From assembly GCA_029202405.1 (NCBI GenBank), contig CP119312.1, forward strand, positions 1,307,001 to 1,371,000: a stretch of 64,000 bases of DNA, given 5' to 3'. Source of the stretch: Candidatus Devosia phytovorans. GTDB lineage: Bacteria; Pseudomonadota; Alphaproteobacteria; Rhizobiales; Devosiaceae. Of this stretch, positions 49,019-58,489 are shown piece by piece. Position 1 is the stretch's first letter, and each line of letters begins with the position of its first letter. The notes under the pieces were generated by a model, which saw only the letters and a program-made list of their open reading frames with translations, had not been told where the DNA came from and made no database searches. Made by a program: the position numbers and the translations under genes.

Positions 49019-50245
49019 TTATCCCGTGATACCCTTGATGGTGGCCTGTGCCTGGTCGAGCGCCTGCTGAGCCGGCACCTGGCCGGTCAGCACCTGCTGC
49101 ATGGCGTCATAGATGGCCTTGGAAATCTTCTGCCATTCCGGATGCGGGCCGCGCGGCTGGGCATATTTGAGCTGTTCCTGGAAGACCTTGAGCGCAGCGT
49201 CCTTCAGCGGCACGCCGGTTTCGGGCAGGGCAATGTCGTTGCGGGCGGGAATGCTCGAAAACTCGGGGAACATGCGCTCGTCCTGGCTGATGTAGAATTC
49301 CAGGACCTTGAAGGCTTCGTCGGGATGCTTGGTGGTGGCAAAGATACCCCAGTTGAAGCCGCCGAGCGCCGAGGAGCGTTCGCCCCCTTCGGTCTGGGTC
49401 GGCAACAGGGCGACGCCCCAGTCGAACTTGGCGTCGGTCGCCATGCGGTTGAGTTCCCAAGGGCCTGAAATGGCCATGGCGGCATTGCCCGAATTGAAGG
49501 TGCCGGTGGAATCCCACTGGCCAAGGCTCAGCACGTCCTGGCTGGCAGACTTGGCGTCGATGATGGCCTTCCAGTCCTCGATGGCTTCTACCGCGCCGGG
49601 GACGTTGACATTGTCGTAATTGCCGCCTGCCATCTGGATCCAGGGCAGATACTGGAAGGTGCCCTCTTCGCCGGCACGGGCAGAGAAGGTGATGCCATAG
49701 GTGTTGGTGGATGGATCGGTCAGCTTGGCAGCCGTGTCGACCAGTTCGCTCCAGGTCTGGGGCGGCTCGGCAATGCCGGCCTTGGCGAAAAGGTCCTTGT
49801 TGTAGAACAGGGCGATGGTATCGGTATATTTGGGCAGGCCGAAGAGCTTGCCATCCCAGCTCACGGAATTCAGCGGGCCTTCGTAATAGACGCTGGTGTC
49901 GATGATGTCGGAGGCAGCGGCGCGCTCGGTGATGTCGAGGAAGGCGCCGCGCGACGAGAAGAGCGCGAAGTCGGGGTTGTCGAGCGAGATGATATCGGGG
50001 GCCTGGCCAGTGGCGAAGGCGCGCAGGGCTTCATTGACCAGATCGTCGAAGGGGACGATGCGATAGTCGATCTGAATGTCGGTGTTCTGTTCGTTGAACT
50101 CCTTGCTCAGCGTGTCGGCGATGCCGGGGGCGTTTGCGCCGTCGATCGACCAGACCTTGATGACGGTCTGGGCGAAGGCAGGCGCGGCCATGCCCATTGC
50201 ACCAAATGCGATACCGGCCATCAGGCCGAGATGTGTCAGCTTCAT
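49019..50245 (-). CDS. Sugar ABC transporter substrate-binding protein, second operon
   Basis: This 408-aa CUT1 binding protein has a signal peptide MKLTHLGLMAGIAFGAMGMA (cleavage after AFAQ, residue 26). The CUT1 pattern is clear: IKVWSIDGANAPGIADTLS near the start, FNEQNTDIQIDYR, FYNKDLFAKAGIAEPPQTW and a C-terminal EFYISQDERMF. ATG 50245 has GGGAGGAAC just upstream. It is preceded by the epimerase and oxidoreductase genes on the same strand. Confidence 0.94.
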   Translation of the reverse strand: MKLTHLGLMAGIAFGAMGMAAPAFAQTVIKVWSIDGANAPGIADTLSKEFNEQNTDIQIDYRIVPFDDLVNEALRAFATGQAPDIISLDNPDFALFSSRGAFLDITERAAASDIIDTSVYYEGPLNSVSWDGKLFGLPKYTDTIALFYNKDLFAKAGIAEPPQTWSELVDTAAKLTDPSTNTYGITFSARAGEEGTFQYLPWIQMAGGNYDNVNVPGAVEAIEDWKAIIDAKSASQDVLSLGQWDSTGTFNSGNAAMAISGPWELNRMATDAKFDWGVALLPTQTEGGERSSALGGFNWGIFATTKHPDEAFKVLEFYISQDERMFPEFSSIPARNDIALPETGVPLKDAALKVFQEQLKYAQPRGPHPEWQKISKAIYDAMQQVLTGQVPAQQALDQAQATIKGITG

Positions 50246-50319
50246 CGTCGTTCCTCCCAGATGCAGTCTTGCTGCTTGCTTCAAGCCGCGCGGCGCCCCT
50301 CCTGGCCCCGTTTGGCGCA

Positions 50320-51222
50320 CTAGCCGGCAGCGGCGACGTAGTCGCCACCCCGGCAATCCTTGAGATAGTTGAGCGCGCGGACCTGGCCCGTCATTTCGAG
50401 GTCGCCGCGGTAGACCGGATCATGCCAGCCTTCGATGTCGACGGACCCGGCGTAGCCGGCCAGGCGCAATTCGGAGATGACGTCGGTCCAATTGCTGTCG
50501 CCAAAGCCCGGCGTGCGCATGAAGACGAACTTTTCCTTGCCGAAAATGCCGTGTTCCTTGATCACTTCCCAGCGGATGGTGGCATCCTTGCCGTGCACAT
50601 GGAAGAATTTGTGCGCCCATTTGCGGATCTGGGGCAGGGGATCGATCAGGTAGACGAGCTGGTGGCAGGGCTCCCATTCGAGGCCGATATTGTCATCGGG
50701 CGTCTCGTTGAAGATCAGCTCCCAGGCGTCGGGATTGTGGGCGATGTTCCAGTCGCCGCTTTGCCAATTGCCGTCCATGGCGCAGTTCTCGAAGGCGATC
50801 TTGACGCCCTTGTCGGCGGCGCGTTTCGCTAGTTCCGACCAGACCTTGCGGTATTGCGGCAGGCTATCGGTCAGCGGCTTGTTGCGAATGCGGCCGGTGA
50901 AGCCGGCAATGGTATTGGCGCCGAAATGGTGGGCATTGTCGATACAGTCCTTCCAGCCCTGCAGGGTCTGACGGTCCATTTCCTGGTCCTCGAGCGGATT
51001 GCCGAACATGCCGATGGTGGAAATGGTGATGTCGCGGTTACCGATGGCCTCGAGGCTGCGCTTTCCCAGCTCGGCGAGATCCTGGCCATTGGTGGTCTGC
51101 CAGAAGAAGGGTTCGAAGCTTTCAAAGCCCAGGTCGGCAATGGCCGCGATGTTTTCGGCGCCCTTGCCGGCGGTAGCCTGGATCATGGTGCCGATGCGGA
51201 TGGATTTGGCGGGGTTGCTCAC
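50320..51222 (-). CDS. Sugar phosphate isomerase/epimerase, second operon
   Basis: This 300-aa TIM-barrel protein of the AP-endonuclease-2 family shows FESFEPFFW, the Glu/His metal region in IAFENCAMDGNW and EWEPCHQLVYL, and the C-terminal SVDIEGWHDP. GTG at 51222 is chosen as start because AGGGA lies about 9 nt upstream and the preceding gene ends 10 bases before. It may act together with the oxidoreductase on an inositol- or keto-sugar-type compound. Confidence 0.9.
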   Translation of the reverse strand: MSNPAKSIRIGTMIQATAGKGAENIAAIADLGFESFEPFFWQTTNGQDLAELGKRSLEAIGNRDITISTIGMFGNPLEDQEMDRQTLQGWKDCIDNAHHFGANTIAGFTGRIRNKPLTDSLPQYRKVWSELAKRAADKGVKIAFENCAMDGNWQSGDWNIAHNPDAWELIFNETPDDNIGLEWEPCHQLVYLIDPLPQIRKWAHKFFHVHGKDATIRWEVIKEHGIFGKEKFVFMRTPGFGDSNWTDVISELRLAGYAGSVDIEGWHDPVYRGDLEMTGQVRALNYLKDCRGGDYVAAAG

Positions 51223-51232
51223 TGAAAATTCC

Positions 51233-52267
51233 CTAGGCTGAAATGGCGACGCGCTGGCGGGTTCGGGCGCTTTCGATTGCGGCGAACACCATGGCCAGGC
51301 TCTTGATATTGTCGGTGCTGGTGGTTTCGGGCAGCCGGCCCTGCTCGATGGCCGAGAGGAATTCGGCGATGACGCTGGCATGGCCATGGGTCTGGTCGAG
51401 GTCGGCGGGGGCAGGCACCTCCACCGAAACGGCGTCGCGCAGCAGGCCCGGGCCGTCGACGGCGACGCGCGCGTCGAAGCCATCGCCGCCATCCCACAGC
51501 AGCGTGCCCCTGGTGCCGATGATCCGCCAGGCACTTTCCCAGCTGGTATTGGCGCCCTCGGCGCTCCAGCTGCCGCGGTAGTTGAAGACCACGCCCTGAT
51601 CGAATTCAAAAATCGCATTGGCCGCAGCGCCATGGGCGTACCAGGAGCCCTTGGGGTTGGTCTCAAGGCAATAGACCGCCTTGGGCGCGACGCCAGCCAT
51701 GAAGCGCGCGGCATCGAGCGTGTGGATGGCCATGTCGAGCAGCAGCACGTTTTCCATCTGCTCGCGGAAGCCGCCAAAATGGGCGCCGATGAAGAAATCG
51801 CAGTGCAGCGCCGTCAGTTCACCCAGTTCGCCGCTCTCGATGAGGCGACGGATGCGGCGCACGCCCGCGATGAAGCGGCGGTTCTGCACCACGGCATGGA
51901 TGCGCCCGACGGCAGCGGCCCTGGCGATGAGCTGCTGGCCGGCTTCGAGCGTTGCCGCCATCGGTTTTTCGCTGAGCACGTGGCAGCCGTGGCCGAGCGC
52001 GGTCTCTACCACGCCTTGCCGCGCGGCTGGAATGACCACGTCGAACAGCAGGTCGGGCCTGGTCTGGGCCAGCACGGCGTCGAGGTCGGTGCCGATCACG
52101 GCATGGGTCAGGCCGAATTCGGCGGCGCGCGCTTCGGCCGTGGGGCGGTCGAGATCGACCAGCCCGACAATGTTGACGCGACCGGCCAGCAACGGATGGT
52201 CGGCCAGTGCCGACAGCCACCCTCTGGACATAGCTCCGCAACCCGCAAGAACGGCCGAAAAAACCAA
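51233..52267 (-). CDS. Gfo/Idh/MocA family oxidoreductase, second operon
   Basis: This 344-aa protein has an N-terminal Rossmann fold (VFSAVLAGCGAMSRGWLSAL, D in GLVDLDRP), the SEKPMAATLE motif with the catalytic Lys near residue 100, and a C-terminal domain with LLLDMAIHTLDAARF. The start is TTG at 52267, with GGAGGA about 6 nt upstream. It is the first gene of a six-gene operon (oxidoreductase, epimerase, binding protein, two permeases, ATPase) divergent from the LacI gene. Confidence 0.92.
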   Translation of the reverse strand: MVFSAVLAGCGAMSRGWLSALADHPLLAGRVNIVGLVDLDRPTAEARAAEFGLTHAVIGTDLDAVLAQTRPDLLFDVVIPAARQGVVETALGHGCHVLSEKPMAATLEAGQQLIARAAAVGRIHAVVQNRRFIAGVRRIRRLIESGELGELTALHCDFFIGAHFGGFREQMENVLLLDMAIHTLDAARFMAGVAPKAVYCLETNPKGSWYAHGAAANAIFEFDQGVVFNYRGSWSAEGANTSWESAWRIIGTRGTLLWDGGDGFDARVAVDGPGLLRDAVSVEVPAPADLDQTHGHASVIAEFLSAIEQGRLPETTSTDNIKSLAMVFAAIESARTRQRVAISA

Positions 52268-52327
52268 GTGAGATCCTCCGAGGGCTACGATCCGCGCCGT
52301 CTTCTGCGGCGGTCGAATGGCATGTCC

Positions 52328-52391
52328 CGTAAACGTTTACGACGCTATATTCGGGAGGCGATCTGTGTCAATGCACTTTCGTAAACGTTTC
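52328..52391. promoter_or_regulatory. Two LacI-type operators in the shared promoter region
   Basis: CGTAAACGTTTACG at 52328-52341 is a perfect 14-bp palindrome with the central CG usual for LacI-family sites. A second copy, CGTAAACGTTTC, stands at 52380-52391. Their centres are 52 bp apart, about five helical turns, which would allow one repressor tetramer or two dimers to sit on the same face. They lie between the LacI gene and the divergent sugar operon. Confidence 0.85.
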
Positions 52392-52429
52392 TGGCGGCGC
52401 TCGTCCGCGTGGGGAAAAGAACCGAAAAA

Positions 52430-53464
52430 ATGAAGGGTATCAGACGCTTAGCCAAAGATCTCGATATCTCTATCGGGACGGTATCGCGGGCCCTCAATGG
52501 AAAACCGGATGTCAACGAGAAGACCCGCCAGCGGGTTTTCGAGGCGGCGACGGCGATGGGCTATGTGCCCAATCAGGCGGGCAGGGCCCTGCGCAAGGGC
52601 TCCACGGGCGTCGTCGGCTTCATGATGCAGACCGGTTCGGAGATCACCGGCGAAGGCGATGTGTTCTTCATGAGCGTGTTTGATGGCGTGCAGACGGTCT
52701 TCGCACGGCACAAGCTCGACCTCGTTGCCTTGCTCTGTTCTTCGGAAGAAGACCCCGATGCCTATCTGCAGCGCGTGGTGGCGCGGGGTTTTGCCGACGC
52801 GCTGATCATTTCGGCGACCAAGCGGCACGATCATCGCATCGACTATCTGGCGGAGCGGAATATTCCGTTCATCGCGCTGGGGCGCAGCCTGACCGACGCG
52901 GGCCAGCCGTGGCTCGATCTCGATTTTGAAGGCATGGCACGGGTGGGCGTCGACCGGCTGGTGGCCAAGGGGCATCGTCGCATCGGCGTATTTTCGACCG
53001 ACGACGACTCAAACCTGGGCTTTGTGTTTCGTGAGAGCTATCGCGAAGCGCTGGCGGCGCATGGCATTGAATTTGATCCATCGATGATCTTCATGGCGCA
53101 TCCCAACGAGCGCGGCGGCCACGAGATCGCCGAGCGCATCGCCGCCCTGCCGCCCGAACAGCGGCCTACGGGTTTTATTCTGACCAATGAAGTTATGTCG
53201 GTCGGGCTCTATCGTGGGCTATATGACTCGGGCCTGCAGCCGGGCAGGGATTTTGCGGTGATCGGCCGGGACAGCCCGCATGCGCACTATCTAAGCCCCA
53301 AGCTGACCTGCTTTACACTGTCGCTGAGGGACCTCGGCATCCAGTTGGCCGAGGCGCTGCTGGCCACCATGCCAGCCTATTCGGATCAATATCCGCTGGG
53401 CACTGTCCGCAGGATTATTCCGTTAGATCTCGTTGAAGGTCAGAGTGACGGACCGGCAACTTAA
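52430..53464 (+). CDS. LacI-family transcriptional regulator, second operon
   Basis: This 344-aa repressor has an N-terminal HTH (GIRRLAKDLDISIGTVSRAL, residues 3-22, then GKPDVNEKTRQRV and the hinge QAGRALRKGS). The effector-binding domain of about 270 residues starts near TGVVGFMMQ. ATG 52430 is preferred to GTG 52409, since LacI proteins of this group normally begin MKGIRRLA. The divergent operon and the two operators in the gap make it the likely regulator of the sugar operon and of itself. Confidence 0.93.
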   Translation: MKGIRRLAKDLDISIGTVSRALNGKPDVNEKTRQRVFEAATAMGYVPNQAGRALRKGSTGVVGFMMQTGSEITGEGDVFFMSVFDGVQTVFARHKLDLVALLCSSEEDPDAYLQRVVARGFADALIISATKRHDHRIDYLAERNIPFIALGRSLTDAGQPWLDLDFEGMARVGVDRLVAKGHRRIGVFSTDDDSNLGFVFRESYREALAAHGIEFDPSMIFMAHPNERGGHEIAERIAALPPEQRPTGFILTNEVMSVGLYRGLYDSGLQPGRDFAVIGRDSPHAHYLSPKLTCFTLSLRDLGIQLAEALLATMPAYSDQYPLGTVRRIIPLDLVEGQSDGPAT

Positions 53465-54063
53465 CAGGTACAGCCACGGTGCGGTCTGAACTGACCGGGA
53501 TATCAAGTGCACGGTGACTTCGACAAGCGGGTCCTCTCTCTGACGCGGATCGCTCGCATACTCGGGTTGTAGGCTGGCTGTTTCTAACGGCACCCATATG
53601 CCAAACTGGAAGCCCAGTGCGTCAGCAACACCCTTGAACGCTATCGCACCCGTACCTACCAAATGGCCGCTTTTGACAGTTGATTGGCCAAGATCAGACT
53701 GCCTGCTCTCCACCCCGACGCCGCCGGTATCCTGGCGCCCGAGCCAGCGGTCTGGTGCCCACCCCATCTCTGCCGTTCCAAGGTCAGCAACAGGTCCCCG
53801 AAAGCCGCGGTTCTTGGCATGCTCGCTGAATGAAAGACGGCGGCCAGTACTAGATAGGCAGTTTTTTCTGCACAACATCTCGTCGGCCGGTTTGGCATAT
53901 GTGCAATGTCACGCGCCATCGCGCGGCCCAACGTATGTCGTCCACCTCAGCAGATTGCCAACCAGCGCTGCGCAGCATGAAGTGCAGTGGTGGCAACGTC
54001 TACCGCCTGCGTTCCTGCGGACTCTATCCGTGCAAATGATATGAACTACGCAAGACCGTTCAA
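53465..54063. other. Gene-free region
   Basis: No credible gene is seen in these 599 bases. Frames on both strands have irregular codon use and no recognised domains. The region lies between two convergent gene ends (LacI and flavin reductase). It looks like decayed intergenic DNA. Confidence 0.55.
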
Positions 54064-54561
54064 TTACCCAAACTTTCGGTTCCAATGCACAAGCGGTTGT
54101 CCATTCCTCGTATCCGACCAGGCGACGCGACCGATCGTCAGCACATGGTCGTGCCGCTCGATCATCTCTTCCACCACGCAACCCATATTGGCTAAAGCCC
54201 CCTCAAGCGCATGGCCGGTGCCGGACATGGGCAGCCAGCTGCCGGATTCGAATCGCCGCGCTCCGTCCAGCCCGCTCCGCCCGGCGAAGTTCTCGGCAAT
54301 ATGCTCCTGTGCCGATGAAAGAAAACTCACCGAAAATTCCCCGCTGCGACGGATCAGATCCAGCGTCGAGGACTGCTGGTTGATCGAGACGAGCAGGCGC
54401 GGCGGCTCGACAGATAGCGAGATGACCGAAGTGGCGGTGAAGCCACTCCGGTCCATTTCAGTCGATGCTGTCACCACACTCACGCCCGCAGCGAGCTGGC
54501 GCATGACGAGCCGGAAATCGGGCACCTGCTGCCCGGTCTCGACTGGAAGACGATCCAGCAT
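54064..54561 (-). CDS. Flavin reductase family protein
   Basis: This 165-aa protein has the flavin-reductase-like FMN-binding fold. FRLVMRQLAAGVSVVTAS lies near residue 15, then GFTATSVISLSVEPPRLLVSIN, and the C-terminal LTIGRVAW closes the fold. It would supply reduced FMN to the luciferase-like monooxygenase in the same operon. The start overlaps the preceding gene's stop in TGATG (54559-54563). It is the last gene of the operon. Confidence 0.92.
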   Translation of the reverse strand: MLDRLPVETGQQVPDFRLVMRQLAAGVSVVTASTEMDRSGFTATSVISLSVEPPRLLVSINQQSSTLDLIRRSGEFSVSFLSSAQEHIAENFAGRSGLDGARRFESGSWLPMSGTGHALEGALANMGCVVEEMIERHDHVLTIGRVAWSDTRNGQPLVHWNRKFG

Positions 54562-55154
54562 CAGGCCGCCTTGGCCGGGACCGGCTCACCCAGCGACAGC
54601 ATCAGCCGATTGGCCCAGTTGAAGAAGGCCGAGGCCGAGATGACGTCGGTGATCTCGAAATCATCGAGCCCCGCCGCGCGAAGCCGCGCAATCTCGTCCG
54701 GCCCAAAATCGACAGGCGTGTCGGTCAGCGCGACTGCCGCCGCCGTTACCGCATTCCAGCGCTCGCCGAGATCGGCCCCGATCCCCTCGTCGAGTAGGCG
54801 CTGCACGTCGTCGCGGCGCTTGGAATGGGTCGAGGCAAAGCGCGAATGCACCGAGGCGCAGAAGATGCAGCCATTGTGCCGGGACGTCGCCGTTGCCGAT
54901 AGCTCGCGCTCGGCGCGCGGCAGCCCGCCATTGGGATTGTAGAAGATATCCTTGTCGGCCCTGGTGCGCGCTTCGAGCACTTCGGGGTCATGCGCCAGAA
55001 GCATGAAATAGGGTGACTTGGAGCGCGAGGCGTCGACCAAGCCGGTCCAGTGGCGGTCGGTCAGATCGCTCTCGGCCAGCGGCTCGAGCCAGGGCGCCCA
55101 GCCCAGTTCGTCCTGGGTGAAGACATTGGGCAGATCGGATTGTGTATTGGACAT
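54561..55154 (-). CDS. Alkylhydroperoxidase-domain protein (Avi_7169-like)
   Basis: This 197-aa protein has the AhpD/carboxymuconolactone-decarboxylase fold with the redox motif CIFCASVH (CxxC with a His) near residue 95. The N-terminus is LGWAPWLEPLAESDLTDRHW. Together with its neighbours it matches the family that I remember as peroxidase-related Avi_7169 type, found with CMD and luciferase-like proteins. It may remove peroxides made by the monooxygenase. Four to ten bases separate the genes of the run. Confidence 0.85.
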   Translation of the reverse strand: MSNTQSDLPNVFTQDELGWAPWLEPLAESDLTDRHWTGLVDASRSKSPYFMLLAHDPEVLEARTRADKDIFYNPNGGLPRAERELSATATSRHNGCIFCASVHSRFASTHSKRRDDVQRLLDEGIGADLGERWNAVTAAAVALTDTPVDFGPDEIARLRAAGLDDFEITDVISASAFFNWANRLMLSLGEPVPAKAA

Positions 55155-55163
55155 GGGATGACC

Positions 55164-55805
55164 TCAGGCAATGGCGGAAGCGGGAGCGACCTTGGGCAAG
55201 CGCGGGGCAGTGACGTCGGTGGCGGCCAATGTGCTCAGCCCTTCGACAATGCGCGTCTGGAAGGCCAGATAGGCAACAAGTTGGGAAATGGTCACGACGC
55301 CCGCCGTGCTCCAGCCAGCATTGATCAAGCCATGCAGCGCCTCGCGGCTGGCATCGCGCGGCCGGAACACCAGGAGATGGGCATGTTCGAGAGCCACCCT
55401 CAGCCGCAGGCCAAGATGGGTGCGATTGGCTGGGGCCACGGCATAGAGCGGGCCCTGCTTGTTTTCCGACGCAAGCGGCCCGGCCGGATAGGTGCCATAG
55501 GGCCCTTCGGTCGTACCCCGCTCGATTTCCTCATTGATCAGCGCGGCCACCGCCACGCCGCCCTCGCTGGTCGACAACAGATGCGCATAGTGATCGGCCA
55601 AAACGATCTGGCCATGGAGGCCGGTGACGAAGCTGGCGATGGCTAGGCGTTCGACAAGGCTCACTTCATTGGTATCGCGCGGCGCAAACAGCGCGTCATA
55701 GGCCTTCTGGATATTTTCGCGGGCCACTTCGCGATGGCGCCGCAACTGGTCGAGATGCGAGCCGGGCGTGATGGACAGGACCTGATCAATAAGATCGTGG
55801 GACAT
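55164..55805 (-). CDS. CMD-domain protein (Avi_7170-like)
   Basis: This 213-aa protein of the carboxymuconolactone-decarboxylase-like class has the start DLIDQVLSITPGSHLDQLRR and a helix pair VEGLSTLAA near its end. It lacks a CxxC pair, so it is probably not redox-active like its neighbour. As I remember it, the pair Avi_7170/Avi_7169 occurs together in operons with the KPN_01858-type monooxygenase and a dipeptide-type ABC importer, as seen here. Confidence 0.82.
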   Translation of the reverse strand: MSHDLIDQVLSITPGSHLDQLRRHREVARENIQKAYDALFAPRDTNEVSLVERLAIASFVTGLHGQIVLADHYAHLLSTSEGGVAVAALINEEIERGTTEGPYGTYPAGPLASENKQGPLYAVAPANRTHLGLRLRVALEHAHLLVFRPRDASREALHGLINAGWSTAGVVTISQLVAYLAFQTRIVEGLSTLAATDVTAPRLPKVAPASAIA

Positions 55806-55817
55806 GATGCTTCCTTG

Positions 55818-56840
55818 TTAGCTTGCAATGGCGATGGAGGGGGCGCTGCGCCAGCCGAGTGCCGGCGCAACCTGGGTGGTGGTGAGTTCTAACGAACGCA
55901 GGATCAGTTCATGCGGCGGATCGATTGAGTGAACCTGGAACGAGATGTCCGTCACCCGATCGAGCACGGGGTCCGATGCCAGGCTTTCGATCACCGCAGT
56001 GGCATTCCCGACATGACTATCGGTGAGCGCGATCAGGTCGCTGAGCGAAGACGGCCCGCCAATCCCGGCTGCTGCGGCGATTTTTTCACCAAAACCGCGC
56101 AGACCTTGGTCGGCCCATTCCAGCGCCTTGGCCTGTTCATCGGCAACGAACAGCGTGCGCGAGGCCAGGATGCGCGGCTCGACACCGGCCGGCAGGTTTT
56201 CGAGATAGGCGTCGATTATGGGCTGCTGCAGATCGGCGAGGCTTGCATCCGGCTTGTCCTTGCTGCGCGGCTGGGTGCGTGACAGCATCAGGCCATCGCC
56301 GGCCTGCCCGGCCCGCACGCCGCCTTCCACCGAGAATGTCGCCTGCCAGATCCGGTCCAGCAGCGCCTTGCCCTCAGGATACAGCCGATTGCCGCCGCCC
56401 ACCTCTTCGCCGGCAAAGGCCTTGCGCAGCAGCGTCAGGTTGGCGCCATTGATCGGCCCGCGCTGCGCGCTGTCGAGGCCGAAGGCGGTAAAGGATTCCG
56501 GTGTGCCGCCGCTGCCAATGCCGATTTCCACGCGGCCATTGCTGAGCAGGTCCAGCACGACCGCATCTTCGGCAACGCGCAATGGCAGTTCCAGCGGCAG
56601 GGTGATAATGCCGGTGCCGAGACGAATGGATTTCGTCCTGGCGGCAACATGAGTCAGGAAGACCAGCGGCGAGGGCAGCCCGCCTTCGTCGCGGTGGAAA
56701 TGGTGCTGTGCCACCCAGGCTGCATCGAAGCCGAGCTTTTCGGCATGGACGATCTGTTCGGTGGCGAGGCGATAGCGCTCGGCGGGCGACACGTCATCGA
56801 GCAGGCGGGTGAAAAAGCCCAGGCGTTTGGTTCTGGTCAT
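55818..56840 (-). CDS. FMN-dependent luciferase-like monooxygenase (KPN_01858-like)
   Basis: This 340-aa TIM-barrel protein of the bacterial-luciferase class shows KLGFDAAWVAQHHFHRDEGG (residues 34-53, the typical H-H/E substrate and flavin region), SIRLGTGIITLPLELPLRVAED and GRVEIGIGSGG. Such enzymes use reduced FMN and oxygen to oxidise organic substrates. It overlaps the ABC ATPase stop by four bases (56837-56840). The flavin reductase downstream would provide FMNH2. Confidence 0.9.
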   Translation of the reverse strand: MTRTKRLGFFTRLLDDVSPAERYRLATEQIVHAEKLGFDAAWVAQHHFHRDEGGLPSPLVFLTHVAARTKSIRLGTGIITLPLELPLRVAEDAVVLDLLSNGRVEIGIGSGGTPESFTAFGLDSAQRGPINGANLTLLRKAFAGEEVGGGNRLYPEGKALLDRIWQATFSVEGGVRAGQAGDGLMLSRTQPRSKDKPDASLADLQQPIIDAYLENLPAGVEPRILASRTLFVADEQAKALEWADQGLRGFGEKIAAAAGIGGPSSLSDLIALTDSHVGNATAVIESLASDPVLDRVTDISFQVHSIDPPHELILRSLELTTTQVAPALGWRSAPSIAIAS

Positions 56841-58489
56841 TCGGCAGCTCCGGCAAATTCGAGTTTTTTGGACTGCGCCAGCGCCCGGCCGGGGATGGCT
56901 GCCAGCAAAGCGCGGGTGTAATCGGTTCGGGGACGGGTGAAGACCTCGGAGACAGGCCCGGTCTCGACCGCCTTGCCGCCCTGCATCACCGTCACGGTAT
57001 GGGCGATCTGGCGGACGACGGAGAGGTCATGGGTGACGAAGAGATAGGTGAGGCCCAGTTGGTCCTGCAGGTCACCGAGGAGTTTGAGGATCTGCGCCTG
57101 CACCGTGACATCGAGCGCCGAGACCGCCTCGTCGAGCACGAGAAAGCGTGGCTCGAGGATCAGCGCGCGGGCAATGGCGACACGCTGGCGCTGGCCGCCC
57201 GACAGGGCTCGCGGATTGCGGCTCAGAACGTCGGCGGGCAGGCCAACCTTATCGATCAGCGCCGCGGCACGCTCGTCACGGGCCTTGCGCGACAGGCTGC
57301 CGAAATTGCGCAGGGGTTCGCCGACAATGTCGATGATGGTCTGGCGCGGATCGAGCGAAGCGAACGGGTTCTGATAGACCAGCTGCACATTGCGCCGGAA
57401 TGCGCGCCTGGCGTCGCCGACCAGATCGGTCGCCTCGACACCATGGATGACGATGCTGCCCGAGGTCGGCTTTTGCAGCCCGACAATGGCGCGCGCCGTC
57501 GTCGTCTTGCCCGAGCCCGATTCCCCGACCAGCGCATGGGTCGTGCCCGGCGCGATGGAGAAGGACACATCGTCCACGGCCACAAGGTGCCGGTTGCCAA
57601 CCGAAAACACCTGCCGCAGGCCTTCGACCGTCACGGCCGGCTCGCTTGCCTTGGGCAGGGGCTTGAAGCTGGCCGGCGCCAATGAAGGCGCATCGGCCAG
57701 CAATTGCCTCGCGTAGTCGCTGGTCGGCGCCGCCAGCAGCGCCCGTGTCACGCCCTGTTCCTGCACCTCGCCCTGGCGCAGCACGACAATCCGGTCGGCC
57801 CGGTCCGCCGCCACGCCCAGGTCATGGGTCACCAGCAGCACCGATGTGCCTGATTCCGCACGCAGCTCGTCGATCAGGTCGAGAATGCGATGCTGCACCG
57901 TCACGTCCAGCGCGCTGGTCGGTTCGTCGGCAATGATCAAGGCCGGCTTCAGCGCCACCGCAATGGCGATCAGCACGCGCTGCTTCATGCCACCGGACAG
58001 TTCATGCGGATACTGATTGTAGCGCAGTTCGGGCTCGCTCAGGCCCACGCGGCTCAGGAGCTCGATTACCCGCTGTCGCCGCGCCTTGCGATCGCGCCAG
58101 CCGTGCAGGAACAGGATTTCCTCGACCTGCCGACCGATCGTCTGCACTGGATTAAGCGAGGTGCCCGGATCCTGCGGGATGAGGCTCACCACTTTGCCGC
58201 GAATGGCATCGAAGCGGCGTGGCGACCAGGAACTGAGCTCGGCCTGGTTGAGGCGGATGCTGCCGCTATCGATCCGGCCATTGTCCGGTAGAAGGCCGAT
58301 GACCGCCTGCGCCGTGGTCGTCTTGCCCGAGCCGGATTCCCCGACCAGCGCGACGACTTCGCCGGCTCCAACCGAAAAGGACACCGACTGGACCACCTGG
58401 CGCCAGCCGTCATCGAGGACATAGGAAATGCCTAGGTCCTGAACCTCAAGCACAGGCGTCAGGGCATGGGGAAAGGCGAGCATGTTCAT
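56837..58489 (-). CDS. Dipeptide/nickel-type ABC importer, fused double ATPase (DppD-DppF)
   Basis: This 550-aa protein holds two complete ABC domains in one chain. Walker A GESGSGKTT occurs near residues 44 and 314, with signatures ELSGGMKQRV and LSGGQRQRV. Each half carries its own D-loop (ADEPTSALD and LDEAVSALD). It supplies both ATPases of the importer. The ATG at 58489 overlaps the permease stop (ATGA, 58486-58489); longer readings into the permease gene are shadows. Confidence 0.95.
   Translation of the reverse strand: MNMLAFPHALTPVLEVQDLGISYVLDDGWRQVVQSVSFSVGAGEVVALVGESGSGKTTTAQAVIGLLPDNGRIDSGSIRLNQAELSSWSPRRFDAIRGKVVSLIPQDPGTSLNPVQTIGRQVEEILFLHGWRDRKARRQRVIELLSRVGLSEPELRYNQYPHELSGGMKQRVLIAIAVALKPALIIADEPTSALDVTVQHRILDLIDELRAESGTSVLLVTHDLGVAADRADRIVVLRQGEVQEQGVTRALLAAPTSDYARQLLADAPSLAPASFKPLPKASEPAVTVEGLRQVFSVGNRHLVAVDDVSFSIAPGTTHALVGESGSGKTTTARAIVGLQKPTSGSIVIHGVEATDLVGDARRAFRRNVQLVYQNPFASLDPRQTIIDIVGEPLRNFGSLSRKARDERAAALIDKVGLPADVLSRNPRALSGGQRQRVAIARALILEPRFLVLDEAVSALDVTVQAQILKLLGDLQDQLGLTYLFVTHDLSVVRQIAHTVTVMQGGKAVETGPVSEVFTRPRTDYTRALLAAIPGRALAQSKKLEFAGAAE

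Noticed and set aside
53423..54044. Frames of about 150 codons on both strands
   Set aside because: They overlap on opposite strands, one runs into the end of the LacI gene, and none has a ribosome site or known domain.
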